33,559 bases of DNA from Acetobacteraceae bacterium (GTDB taxonomy: Bacteria; Pseudomonadota; Alphaproteobacteria; Acetobacterales; Acetobacteraceae), in contig JAIYDD010000251.1 of NCBI GenBank assembly GCA_027487675.1, positions 1 through 33,559 on the forward strand. The letters run 5' to 3'. Positions 24,927-33,417 of this stretch are shown here, one piece after another. The translations under genes were made by a program, and so were the position numbers. The notes under the pieces were generated by a model. The model did not search any database. It saw only the letters and a list, made by a program, of their open reading frames with translations, and had not been told where the DNA came from. Each line of letters begins with the position of its first letter. The first letter of the stretch is position 1.

Positions 24927-26381
24927 ATGGACGCGACCCCCGCCACCGTGACCACGACGAAGGTCACGGCCATCCCCGGCGACGGCATCGGGCCGGAGGT
25001 GATGCGCGCCACCCAGCAGGTGCTGGCCGCCGCCGGCGCCCGGCTGGAATGGGAAGATGCGCTGGCCGGCGCCGAGGCCTTCAGGAAGGGCATCGTCTCC
25101 GGCGCCCCGCAGGAGACGCTGGACAGCATCGCCCGCAACGGCGTCGCGCTGAAGGGGCCCCTCGAGACGCCGGTGGGCTATGGCGAGAAGAGTGCGAACG
25201 TCACTCTTCGAAAAATCTTCGAGATGTACGGGAACATCCGCCCGGTGCGGGAGATCCCGGGCCTGCGCACCCCCTTCTCCGGCCGGGGCATCGACTTCGT
25301 CGTGGTGCGCGAGAATGTCGAGGACGTCTATGCCGGCGTCGAGCACATGCAGACGCCGGGCGTCGCGCAGACCCTGAAGCTGATCACCGAGGTCGGCTGC
25401 GAACGCATCGTGCGGCTGGCCGCCGCGCTGGCGGTGGCGGAAGGCCGGCGCAAGGTCACCGTCAGCACCAAGGCCAACATCATGAAGCTGACGGAAGGCA
25501 TGATGAAGCGCGTCGGCGAGCAGGTGCTGAAGGACTACCCGCAGCTCGCCCACGAACACATGATCGTCGACAATTGCGCGCACCAGATGGTCATCCGGCC
25601 CGAGCAGTTCGACGTCGCGGTGATGACCAACATGAACGGCGACATCCTGTCGGACCTGGCAGCCGGCCTGGTCGGCGGGCTCGGCGTCGCGCCCTCGGCC
25701 AATCTCGGCGACCAGGTCGCGATGTTCGAGGCGGTGCATGGATCGGCGCCGCAGATCGCCGGCAAGGGGCTGGCGAACCCGACCGCGCTGCTGCTCTCCG
25801 CCGTGATGATGCTGCGCCACATCGGCGACTTCGCCACGGCGGCGAAGGTGGAGCACGCGCTCTATGTCACGCTGGAGGAAGGGGTGGACCTGACCGGCGA
25901 CATCGCGGCCCCCGGCCAGGGCGTCTCCACCTGGGCCTTCGCCGACCGCGTGGTGGCGAACCTCGGCCGCGAAAGCGCCAAGGTGCCAGCGCGCGAATAC
26001 CGCCCGCTCGAGATGAAGCGCTGGCCCGCCATCACCTGGTATCGCGCGGCGACGACGCGGGAGCTGGTCGGCGTCGATGTCTTCGTCGAATCCGAACGCG
26101 ACCCGCGCGCCATCGGCATCACGCTGCAGGCGGCGGCCGAAGGCTCGGCCTTCACGCTGGAGATGATCTCCTCCCGCGGCGCGCAGGTCTGGCCGGACCT
26201 CGGCGGCAACACCTTCCTGGTGGACCATTTCCGCGCGCGATTCATGTTCAAGGAAGCCCCGAAGGGCAACGGCATCGCGGAGATCACCGACCTGCTGCAG
26301 CGCATCGGCCGCCAGCACAACTGGATGCACATCGAGAAGCTGCAGCGCTTCGACGGCGCCGATGCCTTCAGCCGCGCCTGA
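24927..26381 (+). CDS. icd: Isocitrate dehydrogenase (alpha-proteobacterial/Thermus type)
   Basis: A 484-residue oxidative decarboxylase converting isocitrate to 2-oxoglutarate in the TCA cycle. It begins KVTAIPGDGIGPEVMRATQQ, has the substrate site GEKSANVTLRKIFEMYGNIR, catalytic Lys in STKANIMKLTEGM, the metal Asp residues in MNGDILSDLAAGLVGGLG, and the coenzyme loop HGSAPQIAGKGLANPTA. The extra ~130-residue C-terminal domain (ITWYRAATTRELVGVDVFVE onward) places it in the Thermus/Rickettsia-type group (TIGR02924-like). NAD versus NADP use was not decided from the sequence. The ATG at 24927 has GAGG nearby (GACGAGGTGCCC). Single gene. Confidence 0.93.
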   Translation: MDATPATVTTTKVTAIPGDGIGPEVMRATQQVLAAAGARLEWEDALAGAEAFRKGIVSGAPQETLDSIARNGVALKGPLETPVGYGEKSANVTLRKIFEMYGNIRPVREIPGLRTPFSGRGIDFVVVRENVEDVYAGVEHMQTPGVAQTLKLITEVGCERIVRLAAALAVAEGRRKVTVSTKANIMKLTEGMMKRVGEQVLKDYPQLAHEHMIVDNCAHQMVIRPEQFDVAVMTNMNGDILSDLAAGLVGGLGVAPSANLGDQVAMFEAVHGSAPQIAGKGLANPTALLLSAVMMLRHIGDFATAAKVEHALYVTLEEGVDLTGDIAAPGQGVSTWAFADRVVANLGRESAKVPAREYRPLEMKRWPAITWYRAATTRELVGVDVFVESERDPRAIGITLQAAAEGSAFTLEMISSRGAQVWPDLGGNTFLVDHFRARFMFKEAPKGNGIAEITDLLQRIGRQHNWMHIEKLQRFDGADAFSRA

Positions 26382-26404
26382 CGCGCCCGCGCGGCCGGGC
26401 GGTG

Positions 26405-26524
26405 GTCGCGCCGCCCGGCGCGCGGGCTCAGGTCGCGCTGCCAGGCGCGCGGGCTCAGGTCGCGCCGCCCGGCGCGCGGGGTTGGCTCGCGCCGCCCGGC
26501 GCGCCCGCTCAGGCCGCGCCGCCC
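26405..26524. repeat. 27-bp tandem repeat after icd
   Basis: Four units (26405-26431, 26432-26458, 26459-26485, 26486-26512) plus a partial fifth, each close to GTCGCGCCGCCCGGCGCGCG followed by GGCTCAG. The last units run into the 3' end of the DUF2892 gene, whose stop codon lies inside unit 4. The unit is a multiple of three and codes for Arg/Ala/Gly-rich peptide in two frames, but no gene reads it. Both this unit and the glnE repeat contain a GGCGCGCGGG core and a CCGCCCGG/CCGCCGGG element. Confidence 0.85.
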
Positions 26525-26709
26525 TTCAGCGGGCAGGTGCTGAGGCCGAGCAGCCCATAGGCCGGGCAGACGCGCATCACGCCCGTGGCCAGCGGTACCA
26601 GCCCGACCAGCCCCCACCAGCCCAGCGGCGTCAGCGCGCCCGCCGCCAGCAGCGCCAGCCCGGCGACGATGCGCAGCCCGCGATCCAGGCCGCCCACATT
26701 CGGGGTCAT
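26509..26709 (-). CDS. DUF2892 (YgaP-like) membrane protein
   Basis: A 66-residue inner-membrane protein with two helices (LRIVAGLALLAAGALTPLG and GLVGLVPLATGVMRVCPAYG). The start MTPNVGGLDRGLRI and the end CPAYGLLGLSTCP are the standard features of DUF2892, a domain also found at the C-terminus of rhodanese YgaP; two conserved Cys are present. AAGGAGA lies 7 nt before the ATG, an unusually good site. Function unknown beyond a guess at sulfur or redox links. Divergent from arfB. The 3' end overlaps the 27-bp repeat array. Confidence 0.88.
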   Translation of the reverse strand: MTPNVGGLDRGLRIVAGLALLAAGALTPLGWWGLVGLVPLATGVMRVCPAYGLLGLSTCPLKGGAA

Positions 26710-26813
26710 CGTGTCTCTCCTTGCCGTCCGCCCGCGGCGGGGCGCCGCGGCATGCCGGCATGGAAGCACCGCGCCCGCGCCGCGTCGGTGACCATGTCAC
26801 CCAGGCGGCCGCG

Positions 26814-27218
26814 ATGATCGCGATCCCCGAGGCCGCGATCGAGGAGCATTTCGTCCGCGCCTCCGGCCCCGGCGGCCAGAACGTCAACAAGGTCTCGACC
26901 GCGGTGGAACTGCGCGTCGACCTCGCCCGGGCCGACCTGCCGGAGCGCGTGGCCCAGCGCCTGGCCACGCTCGCCGGACGGCGGCTGACCGCCGGGGGCG
27001 TGCTGGTCATCCAGGCCAACCGCCACCGCAGCCAGGACCGCAACCGCACCGAGGCGCGCGAGAGGCTGGCCGATCTGCTGGCCCGCGCCGCCGCGCCCCC
27101 GCCCCCGCCGCGCCGGCCGACGAAGCCAACCCGCGGCTCACAGGAACGCCGGCTGGAGGGCAAGGCCAAGCGCGCCGGCGTGAAGCGGATGCGCGGCGAG
27201 AAGCCGGCCCCGGACTGA
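26814..27218 (+). CDS. arfB: Alternative ribosome-rescue factor ArfB
   Basis: A 134-residue class I release-factor-like peptidyl-tRNA hydrolase that frees ribosomes stalled on broken mRNA. The GGQ motif is at 20-22 ([17 protein letters not shown]), and the C-terminal tail is basic ([20 protein letters not shown], then RAGVKRMRG), which in ArfB enters the empty mRNA channel. The tail has a Pro run before it. ATG at 26814 matches E. coli ArfB, which also begins close to its GGQ domain; the upstream in-frame ATG at 26760 would add a non-conserved stretch. Converges with the Crp/Fnr gene; the stop codons are only 5 bp apart. Confidence 0.9.
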   Translation: MIAIPEAAIEEHFVRASGPGGQNVNKVSTAVELRVDLARADLPERVAQRLATLAGRRLTAGGVLVIQANRHRSQDRNRTEARERLADLLARAAAPPPPPRRPTKPTRGSQERRLEGKAKRAGVKRMRGEKPAPD

Positions 27219-27223
27219 CGCCG

Positions 27224-27865
27224 CTACGCCCCTTCCGCCCGCGCCCGCAGCCCGGCGCGGTCCAGCACCGTCACGCTGCCGCGGCCGATCGCCACCAGGC
27301 CCTCGCGCGCCAGCGCCTGCAGCCGGCGCGTCACCACTTCCCGCGCCGTGCCGACCTCGACCGCCAGCGCCGCCTGGGTGATCGCCACCGCCGGGCCCGG
27401 CGCCGCCAGCAGCGCCGCCGCCAGCCGCCGGTCCACGCTGCGGAAGGACAGTTCCTCGATCCGCATCATCAGCGCCCCGAGCCGCGCCCCGAAGCCGGCC
27501 AGCACGAAGCGGCGGAACGGCGCGCTCTCGGCCACCAGGGCGTCGAAGGCGGGACGCGGCAGCAGCAGCCCCTCCACCGGCGCTTCCGCCCGCGCCTCCG
27601 CCGCATGCGCCTCGCCCGAGAACAGGCAGGCGGTGGAGAGCAGGCAGGCCTCGCCCGGCGCCAGGCGATAGAGCAGCAGGGCGTGGCCGTCCTCGGCCAG
27701 CAGGTCCACCCGCACCAGCCCGGCGCCGAGCAGCACGAAGCCGCGGCAGGGCTCGCCGGGGCGGAACATCACGGCGCCCGCCGGCGCGGCGAAGGGGTGG
27801 GCGGCGGCCCGCAGCAGGTCGCGGCTGGCGGGGTCGAGTTCCGGCGGCAGGGCGATGGCGGCCAT
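27224..27865 (-). CDS. Crp/Fnr-family transcriptional regulator
   Basis: A 213-residue regulator: a cyclic-nucleotide-binding-like beta barrel (about 20-115: [20 protein letters not shown], then [20 protein letters not shown]), a dimer helix, and a winged helix (about 145-205: [31 protein letters not shown]). It lacks the N-terminal Cys cluster of FNR and the typical cAMP-binding Arg-Ser pair is not obvious, so the signal is unknown. Divergent from ftsK with about 105 bp between starts. It could be autoregulated; no FNR-box TTGAT-N4-ATCAA was seen in that gap. Confidence 0.9.
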   Translation of the reverse strand: MAAIALPPELDPASRDLLRAAAHPFAAPAGAVMFRPGEPCRGFVLLGAGLVRVDLLAEDGHALLLYRLAPGEACLLSTACLFSGEAHAAEARAEAPVEGLLLPRPAFDALVAESAPFRRFVLAGFGARLGALMMRIEELSFRSVDRRLAAALLAAPGPAVAITQAALAVEVGTAREVVTRRLQALAREGLVAIGRGSVTVLDRAGLRARAEGA

Positions 27866-27970
27866 GGCGGGGGCCAGCCTGCACCGCGCGGCGCCGCGAC
27901 GGAAGCGGACCGTGCAATTCCAGGCAGATCCGGTGTATGCCTGCGGCGGAACGTCAGGATGGAACCTCGC

Positions 27971-30559
27971 ATGCCGCGCAGCGCCGAGGGCCGGGCCGGG
28001 GGTGTGGTGGGCGATCGCCTCGCCGCGGCCGGCCGCCGCTTCGCCTCCCCCGCCGTCAAGCAGGCGATACGCCGAAGGCTGGCGGAGTTGGTCGCGCTGG
28101 CGCTGGTGGCGCTGGCGCTGCTCGGCGGCGTGGCGCTGGCCAGCTACGACCCGGCCGATCCCTCCTTCTCCACCGCCACCGCGCGGGCTGTCGGCAACCT
28201 GGCCGGGCCGGTCGGCGCGCATGCGGCGGATATCCTGCTGCAGGGCCTGGGCTACGCCGCCTGGCTGCCGGTGGCCTGCCTGATGGGCTGGGGCTGGCGG
28301 CTGGCGACCCATCAGGGCCTGTCGCCGCTGCCGCTGCGCATCGCCTGCCTGCTGGCCGCGCTGCCGCTGCTGGCGGGCAGCCTTTCGGTCCTGCCGCTGC
28401 CGGCCGGGGCGCCGGCGCCGGCCGGGCCGGGCGGCTTCATCGGGCCGCTGGCGACCGAGGCGGGGCTCGACCTGCTGTCCCGGCTGCTCGGCCCGGTCGG
28501 CGAGGGGATCGCGCATCTGGCGCTGTTCGGGCTGACGGCGCTGCTGGGCTTCGTGGCGCTCGGCCTGTCGCCCGGCGAATGGCGGCGCGCGGGCCGGGCC
28601 GCGGGCAGCGCGGTGGCGACCACGGCGGCCGGGGCGGGGCTCGCGGCGCGCGCCGCCGCATCCGGCGCGCGGCGCACCGGCCTGCCCGGGCGGATCGTCG
28701 GCGCGCTGGCCGCGCCCTTCCGCGCGCTGGGCGGCCTGGCGCGCCGCCGCGCCGCCCCGGTGCCGCTGGCCGATGTGCTGCGCCGCGCCGACGAGGCGGC
28801 GGAGGCCACGCCGCCCGCCGGCGCCGTCATCCGCCGGCGCGAGCCCGCCTTCGGCGTGCCGGTGGTGATGCGGCACGCCCCGCCACCCGTCGCCGGGGAA
28901 CCCGCCCTGCCCGCCGCCGCCCCCCGCGCCGGCGTGCCGGAGCCCGCGTCCCGCAAGCCCGCGCCGCCGCGGGTCGCCGACCGCGTCCAGCCGCCGAAGC
29001 CCAGCCCGCAATCCCGCCAGCCCAGCCTGCCCCTGCCCGACGGCACCTGGCACACCCCGCCGCTGTCGCTGCTGGCCGCCCCCCCGGCCCGCCGCGCCGC
29101 GGGCCCCTCCGAGGAAGCGCTGCAGGGCAATGCCCGCATGCTGGAGACGGTGCTGGAGGATTACGGCGTGCGCGGCCGCATCGTGGAGATCCGCCCGGGC
29201 CCGGTCGTGACGCTCTACGAGCTGGAACCCGCCCCCGGCACGAAGTCGGCGCGCGTCATCGGCTTGGCCGACGACATCGCGCGCAGCATGTCCGTCACCG
29301 CCGTGCGCATCGCCACCGTCCCCGGGCGCAACGTCATCGGCATCGAGCTGCCGAACGCGAAGCGGGAGACGGTGCTGCTGTCCGAGCTGCTCGGAGCCGA
29401 GGATTGGGCGCGCCATTCCGGCCGGCTGAACCTGGCGCTGGGCAAGGATATCGGCGGCGCGCCGGTGATCGCCGACCTGGCGCGCATGCCGCACCTGCTG
29501 ATCGCGGGCACCACGGGCTCGGGCAAGTCGGTGGCGATCAACACCATGATCCTGTCGCTGCTGTATCGCCTCAGCCCCGACGAGTGCCGCTTCATCATGA
29601 TCGACCCGAAGATGCTGGAGCTGTCGGTCTATGACCGCATCCCGCATCTGCTGGCGCCCGTCGTCACCGACCCGCGCAAGGCGATCGGCGCGCTGAAATG
29701 GACGGTGCGGGAGATGGAGCGCCGGTACCGGGCCATGTCGCAGCTCGGCGTGCGCAACATCGCCGGCTACAACGACAAGGTCGCCGCCGCCCGCGCCCGC
29801 GGCGAGGTGCTGACGCGACGCGTGCAGGTCGGCTTCGACCCGGAGACCAACAAGCCGCTCTTCGAGGACCAGCCGCTGGCGCTGGAGCCGCTGCCGATGA
29901 TCGTCGTCATCATCGACGAGGTCGCCGACCTGATGATGGTCGCCGGCAAGGACATCGAGGCGGCGGTGCAGCGCCTGGCGCAGATGGCGCGCGCGGCGGG
30001 CATCCACGTGATCATGGCGACGCAACGGCCTTCGGTCGACGTCATCACCGGCACCATCAAGGCGAACTTCCCGACGCGCATCAGCTTCCAGGTCACCTCG
30101 AAGATCGACAGCCGCACGATCCTGGGCGAGCAGGGCGCCGAGCAGCTGCTCGGCCAGGGCGACATGCTGCACATGGCCGGCGGCGGCCGCATCAGCCGCG
30201 TGCACGGTCCCTTCGTGTCGGATGCTGAGGTGGAAGCGATCGTCGCCGTGCTGCGCGAACAGGGCGAACCCGCCTATGTCGAGGAAGTGACCGAAGCCGA
30301 GGACGACGAGGACGGCGCCGGCGCCGCCGCCGGCCTGCTCGGCGGCAACACCGACGCCGAGGGCTCGCTCTACGACCAGGCCGTGCAACTGGTGACGCGC
30401 GAAGGCAAGGCGAGCACCAGCTTCGTCCAGCGCCACCTCGGCATCGGCTACAATCGCGCGGCCAAGCTGATCGAGCAGATGGAGAAGGAAGGCGTGGTCG
30501 GGCCTGCGAACCATGTCGGCAAGCGGGAAGTGCTGGCGCCGGGGCCGCGGGAGGAGTGA
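27971..30559 (+). CDS. ftsK: DNA translocase FtsK/SpoIIIE
   Basis: An 862-residue septal DNA pump that moves chromosome ends and activates dimer resolution at dif. N-terminal membrane helices occupy about 45-200; then comes a Pro/Ala/Arg-rich linker, the motor (Walker A GTTGSGKS at 513-520, [11 protein letters not shown], Walker [28 protein letters not shown]), and the C-terminal gamma winged helix (about 800-860: [39 protein letters not shown]) that reads KOPS sequences. The ATG at 27971 has AGGATGG 8 nt upstream; the ATG at 27959 is an alternative. Stop is directly next to the ATPase/Toprim module. Confidence 0.95.
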   Translation: MPRSAEGRAGGVVGDRLAAAGRRFASPAVKQAIRRRLAELVALALVALALLGGVALASYDPADPSFSTATARAVGNLAGPVGAHAADILLQGLGYAAWLPVACLMGWGWRLATHQGLSPLPLRIACLLAALPLLAGSLSVLPLPAGAPAPAGPGGFIGPLATEAGLDLLSRLLGPVGEGIAHLALFGLTALLGFVALGLSPGEWRRAGRAAGSAVATTAAGAGLAARAAASGARRTGLPGRIVGALAAPFRALGGLARRRAAPVPLADVLRRADEAAEATPPAGAVIRRREPAFGVPVVMRHAPPPVAGEPALPAAAPRAGVPEPASRKPAPPRVADRVQPPKPSPQSRQPSLPLPDGTWHTPPLSLLAAPPARRAAGPSEEALQGNARMLETVLEDYGVRGRIVEIRPGPVVTLYELEPAPGTKSARVIGLADDIARSMSVTAVRIATVPGRNVIGIELPNAKRETVLLSELLGAEDWARHSGRLNLALGKDIGGAPVIADLARMPHLLIAGTTGSGKSVAINTMILSLLYRLSPDECRFIMIDPKMLELSVYDRIPHLLAPVVTDPRKAIGALKWTVREMERRYRAMSQLGVRNIAGYNDKVAAARARGEVLTRRVQVGFDPETNKPLFEDQPLALEPLPMIVVIIDEVADLMMVAGKDIEAAVQRLAQMARAAGIHVIMATQRPSVDVITGTIKANFPTRISFQVTSKIDSRTILGEQGAEQLLGQGDMLHMAGGGRISRVHGPFVSDAEVEAIVAVLREQGEPAYVEEVTEAEDDEDGAGAAAGLLGGNTDAEGSLYDQAVQLVTREGKASTSFVQRHLGIGYNRAAKLIEQMEKEGVVGPANHVGKREVLAPGPREE

Positions 30560-30564
30560 CAAGG

Positions 30565-31755
30565 TTGAGCAGCGCCCCCTCGTCGCGACGCCGGGCGGCA
30601 CTAAGGATCGCCCGTCTGCGGCTGCAGAACTGGCGGAACTTCCGTCGCGTCGACGTCGCGCTGGCACATCGCGCCTTCTTCGTCGGACCGAATGCGTCCG
30701 GGAAGTCGAACCTGCTCGACGCGCTGCTGTTCCTGCGGACTATTGCCATGACGGGCGGCGGCGGACTGCGCGCCGCCGTTGACCAGCGTGGCGGCGTCAG
30801 TCGCGTCCGGGCGCTTGCCGCACGCGATACGTCCGACGTCGTCCTCGAAGTCACGCTCGGAGAGAACGCAGACCAGGCGCTGTGGCGGTATGCGCTGGAG
30901 TTCAACGCCGCCCGCGGCGGCGCACCCGCCGTGAAGCGGGAGCAGGCGTGGAGCGGCGGCGAACTCGTACTCGATAGACCGGACCGCCGGGACCGTGACG
31001 ACCCGGACCGTTTGCAGCAAACCCATCTGGAGACGACATCGGAGAATGCACGGTTCCGCCCCCTCGCAGAATACCTGGCGGGCATCCGCTTCTTGCATGT
31101 AGTGCCGCAGTTGCTGCGCCATCCGCAACGTGTAGTCCTGCAACGCGACGACCCGTTCGGCACCGACCTGCTGGAGCGTGTGGCGCGGCTTCCCGAACGC
31201 CAGCGTGCCACGCGGCTCGACCGTATCGCGGAGGCGATGCGTGTGGCGGTCCCTCAGCTTGGCTCGCTGAAGCTGCACCCGGACGCGCGGGGCGTGCCCC
31301 ATCTCGTCGGCCATTTCAGGAACTGGCGTGCCACCAAGGCGCGACAAGACGAGGTGGATTTCTCCGACGGCACGCTCCGACTGTTCGGCATCCTCTGGTC
31401 CCTGACGGAGCCTGGCGGACCCCTTCTGATGGAGGAGCCTGAGCTGTCGCTTCATCCCGCCCTGGTCCGAAGGCTGCCTAGCCTGCTTCACAACATGCAC
31501 CGCCGCAGCGGGCGCCAGACGCTGATCTCGACCCATTCGGCGCCCTTGCTTGACGATCCGGGCGTCGAGCTCGACGAGATCCACATGCTCATCCCCGGCG
31601 AGAACGGGACCGAGGTCCGCAGCTGCGCCGACCGGCAGGATCTTGCCGCGCTGCTCGAGCGCGACGTGCCAATCGGCGAGCTGGTCCTCGCCGAGACGGC
31701 AGCCTCCGGGCTTCGCGGGCACGAGGACCTGCCGCTGTTCGCCGGGCGGAGCTGA
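30565..31755 (+). CDS. SMC/RecF-like AAA ATPase of a putative defence module
   Basis: A 396-residue ABC-type (AAA_21/OLD-like) ATPase. Its start is read as TTG at 30565, since GGAGGAG (30550-30556) is then 8 nt upstream; a GTG at 30556 would overlap the ftsK stop but with a site too close. Walker A GPNASGKS is at 41-48 after RIARLRLQNWRNF, the usual RecF-like opening. The signature-like FSDGTLRLFGILWSL, Walker B LLMEEPELSLHP (about 286-297) and the H-loop STHSAP (about 322-327) follow. The C-terminus ends GELVLAETA...DLPLF, typical of ATPases in two-gene units with small Toprim-like partners. Codon and base use is less GC-extreme than in ftsK. The partner gene starts 10 bp downstream. A role in anti-phage defence is inferred from family architecture. 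Confidence 0.85.
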   Translation: MSSAPSSRRRAALRIARLRLQNWRNFRRVDVALAHRAFFVGPNASGKSNLLDALLFLRTIAMTGGGGLRAAVDQRGGVSRVRALAARDTSDVVLEVTLGENADQALWRYALEFNAARGGAPAVKREQAWSGGELVLDRPDRRDRDDPDRLQQTHLETTSENARFRPLAEYLAGIRFLHVVPQLLRHPQRVVLQRDDPFGTDLLERVARLPERQRATRLDRIAEAMRVAVPQLGSLKLHPDARGVPHLVGHFRNWRATKARQDEVDFSDGTLRLFGILWSLTEPGGPLLMEEPELSLHPALVRRLPSLLHNMHRRSGRQTLISTHSAPLLDDPGVELDEIHMLIPGENGTEVRSCADRQDLAALLERDVPIGELVLAETAASGLRGHEDLPLFAGRS

Positions 31756-31765
31756 GGGGCGGACA

Positions 31766-32362
31766 GTGGAGGTGACGCTCGTCGGCGAGGGCGATCTCGA
31801 CATCGCCGTCGGCACCCGGCTACTTGGCGAGGCCGGCCTTTCGGTAGGGCAGGCACATGTCACTCGTGGTGACGGCACGCTCAAGCAGCGGCTGCCCGGA
31901 TATGCGGCCGCGTCGCAGCACAGGCCCTTCGTTGCCCTGCTTGATCTCGACCAGTGGAGCGGTTGCGTAGGCAACTTCGTGGCCACGCATCTGCCGAGCC
32001 GGCCGCCCTCCCTTCTCCTGCGTTGCCCGGTGCGCTCCATCGAGGCGTGGCTGATGGCGGACCGTGCTGGCCTGGCGCGCGCCGTCGGGCTGCGCGCAGG
32101 CGACCTCCCGCGCCGGCCGGAAGGCGTCGACTTTCCGAAGCGACTGCTTCTCGACGCCATCGCGCGACGCCGCCCGGCGGAGCGCGGCCGGCTCATCGCT
32201 AGGCTGCCGCCGCTTCGGCAAGGTCCCGAGTACAACCGACGCCTCGGGAGCTTCGTCGCCGAGCAATGGAATCCTACCGCGCCCGACGTGCTGTCGGCTT
32301 CGCCTAGCCTTCACCGCGCCATGCTTCGCTTCCGCGAGTTGGCGGAGAGGTTGAAGGGCTGA
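31766..32362 (+). CDS. Small Toprim-like partner protein (DUF4276/RloB-like)
   Basis: A 198-residue protein read from a GTG at 31766 with GGGGCGG upstream. The pattern is that of a compact Toprim-like fold: an early acidic GEGDLD (Glu8 in strand 1), then FVALLDLDQ (Asp60 and Asp62, DxD) as the metal site, and a conserved helix VRSIEAWLMADR (Glu93, Asp99) seen in small partners of AAA ATPases. The rest is Arg-rich. It is not clearly AriB (DUF4435), RloB or DUF4276, though it is similar in plan. In known systems this subunit is the nuclease, activated when the ATPase senses phage. Starts 10 bp after the ATPase stop, so they form one unit. Confidence is high for a real gene, moderate for the fold. 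Confidence 0.7.
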   Translation: MEVTLVGEGDLDIAVGTRLLGEAGLSVGQAHVTRGDGTLKQRLPGYAAASQHRPFVALLDLDQWSGCVGNFVATHLPSRPPSLLLRCPVRSIEAWLMADRAGLARAVGLRAGDLPRRPEGVDFPKRLLLDAIARRRPAERGRLIARLPPLRQGPEYNRRLGSFVAEQWNPTAPDVLSASPSLHRAMLRFRELAERLKG

Positions 32363-32370
32363 CGCGGGAC

Positions 32371-33183
32371 ATGGCCATACTGGCTGGTGCCGCCTTAACG
32401 ATGGCCCTGGGCCTGCTCGGCGCGGGCGCGGCGCTCTATGCCTTCCAGGACCGGCTGATCCACTTTCCCGATCCGGCGGCGCCGCCGGCGCCCGCCGCGC
32501 TCGGGCTGCGCGGCGTGCAGGCGGTGGAGTTGCGCACCGCGGACGGGCTCGCCCTGCTCGGCTGGCACCTGGAACCGGCAAGGGCCGATGCGCCGGTCCT
32601 GCTTTACCTGCACGGCAATGGCGGCAGCCTGCTGCACCGCGCCGGCCGCGCGCAGCGCTTCGCCGATCTCGGCTGGGGCGCGCTGTTCGTGCAGTGGCGC
32701 GGCTATGGCGGCAATCCCGGCAGCCCGTCCGAGGCCGGTCTGGCGCTGGACGCCGCCGCCGGGCTCGACTGGCTGGCGGCGCGGGGCGTGCCGCCGGCGC
32801 GGATCGTCGCCTGGGGGGAATCGCTCGGCACCGGGCTCGCGGTACGGCTGGCGGCGGAGCGGCCGGCGGCGCTCGGCGCGGTGGTGCTGGAATCGCCCTA
32901 CACCTCGATGCTCGACCTGGCGCGGCTGCACTACCCGATCCTGCCGAGCGGCCTGCTGCTGCGCGACCGCTTCGACAGCCTCTCGCGCATGCCGGAGGTG
33001 CGCGTGCCCGTGCTGATCCTGGTCGGCGGCCGCGACCGCCTGGTGCCCGCCGGGATGGGCCGGCGCCTGGCCGCCGCGGCCACCGCGCCCGTGCAGCTCT
33101 GGGAAGCCCCCGAGGCCGACCACAACGAGATCGGCCGCGCCGGCGGCATCGAGGCCGCCGCGGCGTTCCTGGCGCGCCGGTAG
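32371..33183 (+). CDS. Alpha/beta hydrolase of the BEM46/ABHD13 type
   Basis: A 270-residue serine hydrolase with one N-terminal membrane helix (about 5-24), so it is probably anchored with the catalytic domain outside. YAFQDRLIHFPDP and LLGWHLEPA are standard for this family; the oxyanion HGNGG, nucleophile GESLG (Ser near 152), LESPYTSM, catalytic Asp in VGGRDRLVP and His in EADHNEIG are all present. Substrate unknown. The ATG at 32371 lies 8 bp after the Toprim-like gene. An alternative ATG at 32401 would shorten the helix. It returns to the GC-rich codon use of the host, so it is probably not part of the module. Confidence 0.92.
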   Translation: MAILAGAALTMALGLLGAGAALYAFQDRLIHFPDPAAPPAPAALGLRGVQAVELRTADGLALLGWHLEPARADAPVLLYLHGNGGSLLHRAGRAQRFADLGWGALFVQWRGYGGNPGSPSEAGLALDAAAGLDWLAARGVPPARIVAWGESLGTGLAVRLAAERPAALGAVVLESPYTSMLDLARLHYPILPSGLLLRDRFDSLSRMPEVRVPVLILVGGRDRLVPAGMGRRLAAAATAPVQLWEAPEADHNEIGRAGGIEAAAAFLARR

Positions 33184-33220
33184 CGCTGCCTCATGGGCGG
33201 GGAGTTGCCGGTCGGTCAGC

Positions 33221-33377
33221 GCCGAATGGCCCGGGTGGAGGCTTCGCCTCACCCCCGATACCCCCCACCACCAGGGCTGCCGCCCTGGACCGGCGTCAGG
33301 GAAAAAACAAAGGGGGTTGTCAGGGGCCGCTGCCCCTGACCGGGGCGCCGGGGCGCTGCCCCACAGGCGCCAACTTT
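33221..33377 (-). repeat. Dispersed intergenic repeat, right (inverted) copy
   Basis: The complement of this stretch follows the left copy (126-263): AAAGTTGGCGCC, GGGGCAGC, a CAGGGGCAGCGGCCCCTG hairpin, GACGCCGGTC, AGCCCTGGTGG, GGGGGGTA, GAAGCCTCC and CCGGGCCATTCGGC. Downstream of the hydrolase gene and just before the transposase fragment. Spans most of the 33184-33411 spacer. Confidence 0.75.
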
Positions 33378-33417
33378 AGGGTTTGTTCTCGGAATCGAGG
33401 TGTGATTCTGGGTGCTG

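Noticed and set aside
24006-26330. Minus-strand frame of 774 codons opposite icd
   Set aside because: Overlaps a full isocitrate dehydrogenase with all active-site motifs; the antisense translation has no domain.
26405-26524. CRISPR array or small gene in the 27-bp repeats
   Set aside because: No spacers; coding frames give only Arg/Ala/Gly repeats without a ribosome site.
26760-26813. Longer ArfB start at 26760
   Set aside because: The added residues are not like known ArfB N-termini and no better ribosome site is present.
30565-32362. Toxin-antitoxin pair
   Set aside because: The large ATPase and Toprim-like pair does not match size or motifs of toxin-antitoxin families; a defence-type ATPase/nuclease is the better fit.
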